DNA of 5,740 nt. It comes from Comamonadaceae bacterium. Its GTDB lineage: Bacteria; Pseudomonadota; Gammaproteobacteria; Burkholderiales; Burkholderiaceae. Location of the stretch: the NCBI GenBank assembly GCA_947505995.1, contig CANNNB010000157.1, positions 1 through 5,740 on the forward strand. The letters run 5' to 3'. How positions within the stretch are numbered: position 1 is the stretch's first letter; every line of letters begins with the position of its first letter. The notes below the pieces were generated by a model. That model had not been told where the DNA came from. It saw only the letters and a program-made list of their open reading frames with translations, and did not search any database. The translations under genes were made by a program, and so were the position numbers. This document shows, piece by piece, positions 1 to 5,740 of the stretch.

Positions 1-368
1 TCAGAGACCATGTACTCGAAGTGTGCCCAGAGTTTGCAAGGTTTTCTAGCAACGCAGAAGGCATTCGAAAAAGCTTTGAAGGCTCTTCGTTGGAAACCAT
101 CAAGCACATGGTGGCGGCCGGCATGGGCGTCACTTTGGTGCCGCGCTTGTCGGTGCCTGCTGAGGCAATTGCCAAAGAACCCAAGCGAAAAAAACACGAA
201 GATCCCGATATTGCTTACTTGCCTATCGTCGATGAAGCCGGAGGCCTACCTCCTACTCGCCGCGTGGTTTTGGTTTGGCGTAAAAGCTTCACGCGCTATG
301 AGGCCATTGCCGCACTTCGCAACGCCATTTATGCGTGTGAGTTGCCCGGTGTAACGCGTTTGTCATGA
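1..368 (+). CDS. oxyR: OxyR-like LysR-family transcriptional regulator, C-terminal part (5' end outside window)
   Basis: The reading frame is open from the window edge (first full codon at 3) to a TGA at 366-368, so about 121 C-terminal residues are visible and the true start lies upstream. They match the effector-binding domain of OxyR, the LysR-type sensor that is oxidised by hydrogen peroxide and then activates catalase and peroxidase genes. Seen in the sequence: RDHVLEVC at the start, then SSLETIKHMVAAGMGVTLVP, which aligns with the SLETLRNMVAAGSGITLLP stretch of E. coli OxyR as I recall it. The Cys codon at 24-26 falls where E. coli OxyR has Cys208, the resolving partner of Cys199. The Cys199 position would lie two residues before the window, so redox competence cannot be confirmed. 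The DNA-binding helix-turn-helix is also off-window. The gene precedes ubiA in the same direction, with a 41-base gap that could allow read-through. Another LysR-type paralogue is possible but less likely given the aligned Cys. Confidence 0.82.
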   Translation, partial: RDHVLEVCPEFARFSSNAEGIRKSFEGSSLETIKHMVAAGMGVTLVPRLSVPAEAIAKEPKRKKHEDPDIAYLPIVDEAGGLPPTRRVVLVWRKSFTRYEAIAALRNAIYACELPGVTRLS

Positions 369-409
369 TGGCCATCAGCGTTGCTTAAATTGAGGAAGCT
401 TGTGATCGC

Positions 410-1258
410 ATGCGTGAAAAAATAAGTTTGTATTTAGACCTCATTCGTTGGAATCGACCTGCCGGTTGGCTCTTGCTGCTGTGGCCAACGCTGTCTGCTT
501 TGTGGGTGGCGTCGGGTGGATTTCCAGGATGGCATTTGCTGATTGTTTTCACGCTGGGCACCATCCTCATGCGCAGTGCGGGTTGTTGTTTGAACGACGT
601 GGCCGATCGAGAGTTTGACAAGCATGTCAAACGGACTGCAGATCGGCCAGTCACAAGTGGCCGAATCAGCGTCAAAGAAGCCTTGGCTGTTGGCGCCGTA
701 TTGGCATGGCTTGCATTCTGTTTGGTGCTCACCCTTCGAAGAGAAACATTGGCTTGGTCTTGCTTGGCCCTCGCCGTGGCCTTTCTCTACCCCTATGCCA
801 AACGTGTTGTGGCCATGCCGCAGGCTGTGTTGGGTGTGGCATTTAGTTTCGGCATTCCAATGGCGTTTGCTGCAGTCACAGGCGAAGTGCCTGGGCTGGC
901 TTGGGTTTTGTTGCTGGGCAATTTATTTTGGGTCTTGGCCTACGACACTGAGTACGCCATGGTTGACCGCGACGACGATTTGAAAATTGGCATGAAAACT
1001 TCTGCCATCACTTTGGGTCAGTGGGATGTGGCGGCCGTCATGTTTTTCTATGCCGCCTTTGTTGGTATTTGGGGTGTGGTGCTCGATGCAGCCGACAAGC
1101 CTTTTTTGTTGGCAGGCTTAGCCGCTGCTTCACTTCAAGCGGCGTGGCATTTTTTGCTGATTAAAGACCGAACGCGTGACGGATGTTTCAAGGCATTTCG
1201 CTTGAACCATTGGGTGGGTTTTGCCGCCTTTGTGGGCGTGGCACTGAGCTACCTCTGA
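410..1258 (+). CDS. ubiA: 4-hydroxybenzoate polyprenyltransferase (ubiquinone biosynthesis)
   Basis: This is an integral inner-membrane enzyme that joins a polyprenyl (probably octaprenyl) diphosphate to 4-hydroxybenzoate, the first membrane-bound step of ubiquinone synthesis. The 282-residue length is normal for UbiA. Both Asp-rich, Mg-diphosphate-binding motifs are complete. The first has N62, D63, D66 and D70 within [20 protein letters not shown]. The second is [13 protein letters not shown] at 178-190, with D179, D186, D189 and D190. Both are nearly identical to E. coli UbiA, which separates it from heme O synthase (CtaB) and menaquinone MenA. Hydrophobic stretches near residues 20-34, 43-60, 91-109, 113-130, 138-156, 162-178, 207-225, 228-247 and 265-282 fit the usual eight to nine helices. 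The ATG at 410 is supported by AGGAAG at 393-398, a slightly long spacing, and the N-terminus [15 protein letters not shown] aligns with the family. It may be co-transcribed with the OxyR-like gene. It converges on proC. Confidence 0.96.
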   Translation: MREKISLYLDLIRWNRPAGWLLLLWPTLSALWVASGGFPGWHLLIVFTLGTILMRSAGCCLNDVADREFDKHVKRTADRPVTSGRISVKEALAVGAVLAWLAFCLVLTLRRETLAWSCLALAVAFLYPYAKRVVAMPQAVLGVAFSFGIPMAFAAVTGEVPGLAWVLLLGNLFWVLAYDTEYAMVDRDDDLKIGMKTSAITLGQWDVAAVMFFYAAFVGIWGVVLDAADKPFLLAGLAAASLQAAWHFLLIKDRTRDGCFKAFRLNHWVGFAAFVGVALSYL

Positions 1259-1263
1259 GCTAC
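1244..1263 (+). repeat. 9-base direct repeat across the ubiA stop codon
   Basis: CTGAGCTAC occurs at 1244-1252 and again at 1255-1263, separated by CT-rich bases, so the period is 11. The second copy contains the TGA stop of ubiA (1256-1258). The first copy is in a different frame and encodes the last residues of UbiA. It may be a small local duplication that shaped the gene end. No function is implied. Confidence 0.6.
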
Positions 1264-1269
1264 TACTGA

Positions 1270-2112
1270 TTAGTCTTTGCCAAACTCATCGCCCAATTCG
1301 CTTGCGCGTTTTTGGGCTGCCAGCATGGCTTTCACAAATGCTTCTTTCACATGGTCCTTTGCCATGGAAGTGAGTGCCGCATAGGTGGTGCCGCCCTTTG
1401 AAGTTACGCGCTGGCGCAACAATTCAGGCGAATCAGTCGATTGACGCGCCAAATGTGTGGCGCCGCCAAAGGTGGCCTTGGCCAAGTGGTAAGCCTGTTG
1501 TTGGCTCAAGCCCATTTGCACCCCAGCCTCGGTCATGGCCTCTAAAAAATAAAACACATAGGCGGGCCCAGAACCCGACAAAGCAGTGACCACATCCAAG
1601 TCTGACTCTTGTTTGACCCACAGCCATTCGCCAGTGCTTTGCAAGACCTTTTCAACCAACTGTTTGTCGTTCACCGATACGCCTGCACGGGAAAATAAAC
1701 CCGTAATGCCCTGACCTACCAAGGCAGGGGTATTGGGCATGCTGCGCACCACGCGATCGGTTTGTAGCCAGCGCGCAATGCTGTCGCTTCGAATGCCTGC
1801 GGCCACTGACAAGTGAAGTGCCTTTTGCGTGTAATGGGCTACAGGCGATGCCGCTTCTTTGAAGACCTGAGGTTTCACAGCCCAAACCACCAACTCTGAA
1901 TCTAACAAGACCTCCGAGGCCTGTGCGTGCACGCTGACACCGAATGCATGTTGGAGTTTGGCCGCAGTTTCTGCAAAAGGTTCAATTACAAGGACTTGTT
2001 GTGGCGCCAGGCCTTCTCGCAGGAGGCCGCCCAAAATGGCACTGGCCATGTTGCCACCGCCAATAAAAGCCAATCGCACTTTTTGGAAATCAATGGAAGT
2101 CGATTCGGTCAT
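1270..2112 (-). CDS. proC: Pyrroline-5-carboxylate reductase
   Basis: This cytoplasmic enzyme reduces 1-pyrroline-5-carboxylate to L-proline with NAD(P)H, the last step of proline synthesis. The 280 residues are close to the family norm of about 270. The N-terminal Rossmann fold carries FIGGGNMA at 16-23, followed by VVWAVKPQ at 75-82 and RSMPNTPA at 123-130. The C-terminal helical domain shows the ProC signature: ALSGSGPAYVF at 177-187, EAGVQMGL at 195-202 and VTSKGGTTYAAL at 236-247. Where many ProC proteins have SPGGTT, this one has SKGGTT with Lys239; I recall that as common in Burkholderiales and not as damage. The start is the ATG read from 2112 on the minus strand. Its upstream bases hold only a weak GAG-type ribosome site, but no better start is near, and the motif begins about 15 residues in, as usual. 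It is transcribed divergently from glpK and ends 11 bases from ubiA. Confidence 0.96.
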   Translation of the reverse strand: MTESTSIDFQKVRLAFIGGGNMASAILGGLLREGLAPQQVLVIEPFAETAAKLQHAFGVSVHAQASEVLLDSELVVWAVKPQVFKEAASPVAHYTQKALHLSVAAGIRSDSIARWLQTDRVVRSMPNTPALVGQGITGLFSRAGVSVNDKQLVEKVLQSTGEWLWVKQESDLDVVTALSGSGPAYVFYFLEAMTEAGVQMGLSQQQAYHLAKATFGGATHLARQSTDSPELLRQRVTSKGGTTYAALTSMAKDHVKEAFVKAMLAAQKRASELGDEFGKD

Positions 2113-2240
2113 GAGTCATTCTCGGAAAATAGTGGGGCCACTGAAGAGGTCTGTCCAAAGCATGAATTATTTTGTCTGATTCGGCCAATTAGGCTTATTG
2201 TCTCTTTTTCGGAGCACAGCTTTCGGTTAATCTTGTGGAC
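2113..2240. promoter_or_regulatory. Divergent proC/glpK intergenic region with candidate glpK promoter
   Basis: This 128-base AT-rich region separates two divergent genes and must hold both promoters unless they lie inside the genes. On the plus strand, TTGTCT (2172-2177) and TATTGT (2196-2201) are 18 bases apart; each matches the sigma-70 consensus at four of six places, so the call is weak. TTCGG occurs three times, at 2180-2184, 2208-2212 and 2222-2226, with offsets of 28 and 14 bases; this could be an operator for a DeoR-type regulator such as GlpR, which is an inference only. No convincing minus-strand promoter for proC was picked out, although AAAATAAT-like sequence is present around 2165-2175. 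Confidence 0.4.
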
Positions 2241-3761
2241 ATGAAGTACATCCTTGCACTCGATCAGGGCACCACCAGCTCTAGGGCGGTGCTGTTCAAC
2301 CACAATGGCCGGCCTGTTGCCAGCGCTCAGCAAGAGTTCACACAGTACTTTCCCAAGCCAGGCTGGGTCGAGCACGACGCACTTGAAATTTGGCAGACGC
2401 AGAAAAAAGTCATGCAAGACGTTCTGCAAAAAGCGCGTGTTTCTGCCTCTCAAATACAGAGCATTGGCATCACCAACCAACGTGAAACAAGCGTGGTTTG
2501 GGACCGAAGAACAGGTCAGCCCATTGCACCCGCCATTGTTTGGCAAGATCGCCGAACCGCTGGGCTTTGTAACAACCTCAATAGCCAAGGTTTGGCCGCA
2601 GGCATTCAAAAGAAAACAGGCTTGGTTTTAGACGCCTATTTTTCCGCCACCAAAATTGCTTGGCTCCTTGATCATGTGAAAGGCGCTCGGCGTCTGGCGG
2701 AGCAGGGCCATTTGGCATTTGGCACCATCGACACGTGGCTCATTTGGCAACTCACTGGGGGCCGAGTTCATGTCACAGACCCCAGCAACGCTTCGCGAAC
2801 CATGTTGTTCAACTTGCACACACAAGCCTGGGATGCCAGCTTGCTCAAGCAATTCAACATACCCTCTTCTTTGCTGCCTCAGGTGGTACCTAGCAGCGGT
2901 GTGTTGGCCGAATCAGATGCGCATCTGTTGGGTGTGTCGGTGCCCATTGCGGGGTTGGCGGGTGATCAACAAGCGGCCACGTTTGGGCAGGCTTGTTTCT
3001 CACCAGGCATGGCCAAGAACACCTATGGCACTGGCTGTTTCATGCTCATGAACACCGGCCATGTCCCGGTTCAAAGCCGCAACCAATTGCTCACCACGGT
3101 GGCGTGGCAAGGGCCAGAGCTTGTTTCAAAGCTGTGGCATTCAACCGCATACGCGCTGGAAGGTTCTGTCTTCATGGCCGGGGCCACGGTGCAATGGCTG
3201 CGTGATGGTTTGCAAATCATTCAAAAAGCCAGCGACGTGGAAGCTCTGGCTGCCAGCGTGCCTCATACGGGCGATGTTTATTTGGTACCCGCGTTTGCTG
3301 GTTTGGGTGCGCCCGACTGGGACGGCCAAGCACGCGGTACTTTGGTGGGCATGACGCGTGGCACCACCAAAGCGCACATTGCACGTGCGGCACTAGAGGC
3401 CATTGCTTGGCAGGTGGCAGATGTGTTTGAGGCCATGTCCAAAGACAGTGGCTTGGCACTGACCGAGCTGCGTGTGGATGGCGGTGCCAGCCAAAACAAT
3501 TTGCTCATGCAAATGCAGGCTGATGCCTTAGGCGTACCGGTGGTGCGCGCCAGCGTCACAGAAACCACGGCTTTGGGCGCCGCTTATTTGGCGGGGCTTG
3601 CCACTGGCTTTTGGGCGGGCGCTGATGAGATCACTGCCCAATGGTCGACGGATCGAAAGTTTGTGCCGCAAACCACTGCGCGCGCCATACAAGCAAAACA
3701 CACAGGCCATGCCCGTTGGCGCGAGGCGGTAGACCGTTCGCGTTCTTGGGCCAAAGACTGA
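2241..3761 (+). CDS. glpK: Glycerol kinase
   Basis: This FGGY-family kinase converts glycerol and ATP to sn-glycerol 3-phosphate, trapping glycerol in the cytoplasm. From the ATG at 2241 it has 506 residues, near the usual 495-505. The ATPase-fold phosphate loop is DQGTTSSR at 8-15. The glycerol-contacting residues align with those of E. coli: R81 and E82 in GITNQRE, Y133 in DAYFSATK, and the catalytic base D242 in [14 protein letters not shown]-site motifs NTYGTG (260-265) and DGGAS (413-417) are present. A GTG at 2235 would add two residues; ATG is preferred because [11 protein letters not shown] matches the family start, but neither has a clear ribosome site (GGAG at 2211-2214 is too far). 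The E. coli fructose-1,6-bisphosphate Arg236 position is Ser233 here, and the C-terminal tail does not show the E. coli IIAGlc-binding sequence, so those two controls are probably absent. His228 aligns with the HPr-phosphorylated His of Gram-positive enzymes. It is first in an operon with glpD. Confidence 0.97.
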   Translation: MKYILALDQGTTSSRAVLFNHNGRPVASAQQEFTQYFPKPGWVEHDALEIWQTQKKVMQDVLQKARVSASQIQSIGITNQRETSVVWDRRTGQPIAPAIVWQDRRTAGLCNNLNSQGLAAGIQKKTGLVLDAYFSATKIAWLLDHVKGARRLAEQGHLAFGTIDTWLIWQLTGGRVHVTDPSNASRTMLFNLHTQAWDASLLKQFNIPSSLLPQVVPSSGVLAESDAHLLGVSVPIAGLAGDQQAATFGQACFSPGMAKNTYGTGCFMLMNTGHVPVQSRNQLLTTVAWQGPELVSKLWHSTAYALEGSVFMAGATVQWLRDGLQIIQKASDVEALAASVPHTGDVYLVPAFAGLGAPDWDGQARGTLVGMTRGTTKAHIARAALEAIAWQVADVFEAMSKDSGLALTELRVDGGASQNNLLMQMQADALGVPVVRASVTETTALGAAYLAGLATGFWAGADEITAQWSTDRKFVPQTTARAIQAKHTGHARWREAVDRSRSWAKD

Positions 3762-3768
3762 AGATGGC

Positions 3769-5397
3769 ATGAACCCTTTGCTGACGGACAGGGCGCAGTT
3801 GCTTGCGCAATTGGACAATACCCAAGAGTTTGACTTGGCCATCATTGGGGGGGGTGCTACAGGTTTGGGCGTAGCCGTTGATGCGGCGGTGCGCGGTTTG
3901 AAGGTGGTGCTCTTGGAAGCCCATGACTTTGCCAAAGGCACATCATCTCGCTCTACCAAATTGGTCCATGGGGGAGTTCGTTATTTGGCTCAAGGCCATT
4001 TGCCCTTGGTCTGGGAAGCCTTGCGTGAGCGCCAACACTTGCTCTCGAATGCGCCTCACTTGGTCCATCCCATGCCCTTTGTCATGCCCGCATACCGGCG
4101 CACAAACCAATTGCTGTATGGCTTGGGTTTGAAGTTGTATGACTTGCTGGCTGGGCCTGCCAGGCTTGGACCCACGCGTTTGTTAAATCAGGCAGAAACC
4201 TTGTTGGCGCTGCCTGGTGTGAGGATCACGGATTTGGTGGGCGGCGTTGAATATTGGGATGCCCAATTTGACGACGCCCGTTTGGCCTTGGCCTTGGCGC
4301 GCACTGCAGCTTGCCACGGCGCGCTCGTGCTTAACCACATGCCCGTCACAGGCCTTCTCACGGAATATCCAGCGGGCCGCATCAAAGGCCTTACTTGCCA
4401 AGACACAGAGACGGGCCAAGAGCGCTCCTTGAAAGCCCGTTGCGTGGTCAACGCCACGGGTGTCTGGGTCGACCAAATTGAGGCCATGCTGCACTCCCAG
4501 CCAGGCAATGCCAGCGATGCCAAAGTGCCGCAGGCGGTCAGGCCTAGCCAAGGGGTTCACTTGGTCGTTGATGCCTCGTTTTGGCCGGGTTCATCCGCCC
4601 TGTTGGTGCCGCACACCCAAGACGGCCGAGTTTTATTTGCAGTGCCATGGCAGGGCAAAGTTTTGTTGGGCACCACAGACACACCCAGACCCCAAATCGA
4701 TTGGGAGCCGCAGGCGCTTGAATCTGAAATTGAGCAAATATTGCAAGAAGCTGCCAAATACTTGGTCAAAGTGCCTCTGCGCTCGGATGTCAGCAGTGTT
4801 TGGGCGGGACTTCGACCCTTGGCGCGCACCGAGGGAAAAGCAAAAGAACAAGGCGCTACTCACAACGTAAGTCGAGAGCACTCGGTCAAAGTGGCATCAA
4901 ATGGCCTGGTCAGTGTCATGGGCGGCAAGTGGACCACCTACCGCGCTATGGCGGCCGATGTGATGCAATCGATTCGCAAGGCGCAAATGATCTCCTTGAC
5001 CTCAGAAGATGCGACACTTCACACCAAGCTATGGGGTTCGCCAAAGTTGGGGCAGAAGAAATCACAAGCTCAGGCCCTGGCCCCCAACGCTGGCCACGTT
5101 TTCAGTTCTGTTGCAGGATACGGCTCAGACGCTGGACTGCTCGAAACATTGCCAGGCGCTGACCATTGGCTTGCGCCCCAATTGAGTGAGGCCATGGTCC
5201 GGTTTGCTGCACGCTACGAATATGCGCGAACGGTGGAGGATGTGTTGGCGCGTCGAAATCGCCTGCTGTTCCTAGATGCCGCCGCCGCTTTGTCTGTCGC
5301 GCCCCAAGTTGCACACATACTCAGCACCGAAATCAGCGCTTCCCCCCAATTGGCGCAATTTGAAGCGTTGGCAAAGACCTATCAGCTCCCGATCTGA
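3769..5397 (+). CDS. glpD: Aerobic-type glycerol-3-phosphate dehydrogenase (FAD, quinone-linked)
   Basis: This FAD flavoprotein at the inner face of the membrane oxidises glycerol 3-phosphate to dihydroxyacetone phosphate and reduces ubiquinone. It has 542 residues, within the GlpD range. The FAD-binding fold is FDLAIIGGGATGLG at 21-34, with the ribose-binding acid E50, followed by SSRSTKLVHGGVRYL at 59-73. VVNATGVWVD (226-235), RPSQGVHL (258-265), LLGTTDTP (299-306), AGLRPLAR (346-353) and GGKWTTYR (385-392) are the usual FAD and substrate elements, including R349, K387 and R392. A C-terminal helical domain, with RYEYARTVEDVLARR at 482-496, completes it. The start lies 7 bases after the glpK stop, so the two are probably translated in coupling. 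GAAG at 3760-3763 is a weak ribosome site, and a tiny ATG GCA TGA frame at 3764-3772 overlaps the start. An eight-G run at 3847-3854 encodes part of the glycine motif. GlpA, the anaerobic form, is less likely because no glpB or glpC follows. Confidence 0.96.
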   Translation: MNPLLTDRAQLLAQLDNTQEFDLAIIGGGATGLGVAVDAAVRGLKVVLLEAHDFAKGTSSRSTKLVHGGVRYLAQGHLPLVWEALRERQHLLSNAPHLVHPMPFVMPAYRRTNQLLYGLGLKLYDLLAGPARLGPTRLLNQAETLLALPGVRITDLVGGVEYWDAQFDDARLALALARTAACHGALVLNHMPVTGLLTEYPAGRIKGLTCQDTETGQERSLKARCVVNATGVWVDQIEAMLHSQPGNASDAKVPQAVRPSQGVHLVVDASFWPGSSALLVPHTQDGRVLFAVPWQGKVLLGTTDTPRPQIDWEPQALESEIEQILQEAAKYLVKVPLRSDVSSVWAGLRPLARTEGKAKEQGATHNVSREHSVKVASNGLVSVMGGKWTTYRAMAADVMQSIRKAQMISLTSEDATLHTKLWGSPKLGQKKSQAQALAPNAGHVFSSVAGYGSDAGLLETLPGADHWLAPQLSEAMVRFAARYEYARTVEDVLARRNRLLFLDAAAALSVAPQVAHILSTEISASPQLAQFEALAKTYQLPI

Positions 5398-5433
5398 GCT
5401 GCCCTGAGGGTCAAAAAAGGGCGGTATTGGCTC
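5396..5433 (+). terminator. Weak candidate terminator after glpD
   Basis: GCCCT (5401-5405) can pair with AGGGC (5418-5422) across a 12-base loop, and outside it GAGC (5396-5399) can pair with GCTC (5430-5433). There is no run of T after the stem, only an A-rich stretch, so it does not qualify as a classical Rho-independent terminator. It is placed where the glpKD transcript should end. Rho-dependent ending or read-through into rplN are alternatives. Confidence 0.25.
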
Positions 5434-5473
5434 CAAAAAATGCAAATTCTTTGATGTTTGACCGCCAAATGTG

Positions 5474-5502
5474 TTGACACAGCCCAAAAATGTTGTAACA
5501 AT
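5474..5502 (+). promoter_or_regulatory. Candidate sigma-70 promoter for rplN
   Basis: A perfect TTGACA box lies at 5474-5479. With a 17-base spacer, AACAAT at 5497-5502 matches the -10 consensus at four of six positions; TAACAA one base earlier is an alternative. Transcription would begin near 5508-5510, about 180 bases before the rplN start and exactly at the foot of the first hairpin. A second TTGACC at 5458-5463 has no partner -10 box. The strong -35 box fits a highly expressed ribosomal protein operon. Confidence 0.6.
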
Positions 5503-5650
5503 CGCGGGCTTCGCTTCTAAAAAAGCGGAGTTATCTACCCAAACAAAAGCACTGCGAGTGGTTCGCGGTGTGGATGACGGGTCCAAGACTGATCTTGGTG
5601 CCTTGAGTGGTCAAGCTTTAAATCGCTGAACAAGCGCTAATTAAGTTCTG

Positions 5651-5689
5651 ATGACTAAGGTGCACAAGGTGCAAGTTGGGAAATATTGA
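5651..5689 (+). CDS. Possible 12-codon upstream reading frame coupled to rplN
   Basis: The frame from ATG 5651 encodes MTKVHKVQVGKY and stops with TGA at 5687-5689, one base before the rplN ATG at 5691. An in-frame TAA at 5642-5644 prevents extension upstream. The tripeptide-scale repeat KVH/KVQ comes from the AAGGTGCA duplication. The distance to rplN would suit translational coupling. There is no clear ribosome site before 5651 and the frame is short enough to be chance, so it is a candidate only. Confidence 0.2.
   Translation: MTKVHKVQVGKY
5657..5673 (+). repeat. Tandem AAGGTGCA repeat upstream of rplN
   Basis: AAGGTGCA stands at 5657-5664 and again at 5666-5673, a period of nine bases, ending 17 bases before the rplN start. 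It lies next to the ribosome-binding region, so the copies may affect translation initiation or simply be a slippage product. The period of nine keeps the short upstream frame in phase. Confidence 0.6.
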
Positions 5690-5690
5690 A

Positions 5691-5740
5691 ATGATTCAGA
5701 CAGAAACTCGGTTGGATGTTGCCGACAACACCGGCGCCAA
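5691..5740 (+). CDS. rplN: 50S ribosomal protein L14, N-terminal fragment (runs off the window)
   Basis: Sixteen complete codons and two bases of the next are visible. They encode MIQTETRLDVADNTGA, which matches the highly conserved start of bacterial ribosomal protein L14 (E. coli begins MIQEQTMLNVADNSGA). L14 is a 122-residue or so protein of the large subunit that lies at the subunit interface near the sarcin-ricin loop, contacting L19 and 16S rRNA. The ATG at 5691 is preceded by GGGA at 5678-5681 with a nine-base spacing, an acceptable but modest ribosome site. In many bacteria rplN follows rpsQ directly in the S10-spc ribosomal cluster; here glpD precedes it and a separate promoter is proposed. 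Downstream rplX and rplE would be expected but are not visible. Confidence 0.9.
   Translation, partial: MIQTETRLDVADNTGA

Larger units (their letters stand above)
5509..5690 (+). promoter_or_regulatory. Candidate structured 5' leader of rplN mRNA
   Basis: No convincing gene fills this stretch, but a string of local hairpins does. H1 is 5509-5516 with 5523-5530, eight pairs with one wobble and a six-base loop. H2 is 5549-5557 with 5563-5571, nine pairs including two wobbles, loop GUGGU. H3 is 5583-5588 with 5593-5598, six perfect pairs, loop CUGA. H4 is 5602-5606 with 5611-5615, five perfect pairs, loop GUGG. H5 is 5624-5627 with 5633-5636, four pairs. Leaders of this type often bind a ribosomal protein for feedback control. 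No leader class was recognised by name, and short stems can arise by chance. Confidence 0.4.

Noticed and set aside
10..354. 114-codon plus-strand frame at the window start
   Set aside because: It overlaps the OxyR-like coding frame out of phase and its product has no family resemblance.
2109..2609. 166-codon minus-strand frame over the 5' part of glpK and the intergenic region
   Set aside because: It is antisense to well-conserved glpK codons, its protein resembles no family I know, and its start lies inside glpK.
3528..3959. 143-codon minus-strand frame over the glpK-glpD junction
   Set aside because: It is antisense to the conserved ends of two confirmed genes and shows no recognisable motif.
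4183..4560. 125-codon minus-strand frame inside glpD
   Set aside because: It is antisense to GlpD codons and reflects third-position bias of the real gene.
5509..5530. Hairpin H1 as the terminator of glpD
   Set aside because: No T run follows on either strand, and it lies just downstream of a strong -35 box, so a leader hairpin fits better.
5272..5586. 104-codon minus-strand frame covering the glpD end and the intergenic region
   Set aside because: Half of it is antisense to glpD, the rest overlaps the proposed rplN promoter, and the protein is low in recognisable structure.
5574..5606. Ten-codon frame MTGPRLILVP inside the rplN leader
   Set aside because: It has no ribosome site, lies within hairpins H3 and H4 and does not end near rplN, so chance is the simpler explanation.

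Overview
The window reads as ordinary chromosomal core DNA of a betaproteobacterium, most likely a member of the Burkholderiales close to the Comamonadaceae. This rests on the look of the proteins (an OxyR-type regulator directly before ubiA, ProC with a VTSKGGTT motif, the first residues of ribosomal protein L14) and on moderate G+C. It is recollection of these families, not a database result. I see no mobile element, CRISPR array, tRNA or rRNA gene.

Layout. Positions 1-368 hold the 3' end of a LysR-type regulator that looks like OxyR. After 41 bases comes ubiA (410-1258, +), the 4-hydroxybenzoate polyprenyltransferase of ubiquinone synthesis. It converges on proC (1270-2112, -), the last step of proline synthesis, with only 11 bases between the stop codons. 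A divergent intergenic region (2113-2240) should carry the promoters of proC and of a two-gene glycerol operon, glpK (2241-3761, +) and glpD (3769-5397, +), which are 7 bases apart. After glpD lie about 290 bases without a convincing gene; they contain a good promoter-like sequence and a run of hairpins. The window ends inside the first 17 codons of rplN (ribosomal protein L14, from 5691).

How the genes work together. GlpK phosphorylates glycerol, and GlpD oxidises glycerol 3-phosphate to dihydroxyacetone phosphate and passes the electrons to the quinone pool. UbiA makes the membrane-bound precursor of that quinone, so the link between ubiA and glpD is metabolic and not an operon. ProC and the OxyR-like regulator are neighbours without an evident functional tie. 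Neither glpF (facilitator) nor glpR (repressor) is in the window.

Most interesting part. The 5474-5690 stretch looks like a separate promoter and a roughly 180-base structured leader for rplN. It has a TTGACA box, about five successive hairpins (two sharing a GA-GUGG(U)-UC loop), and a 12-codon open frame that stops one base before rplN. I did not find a clearly new multi-gene system.
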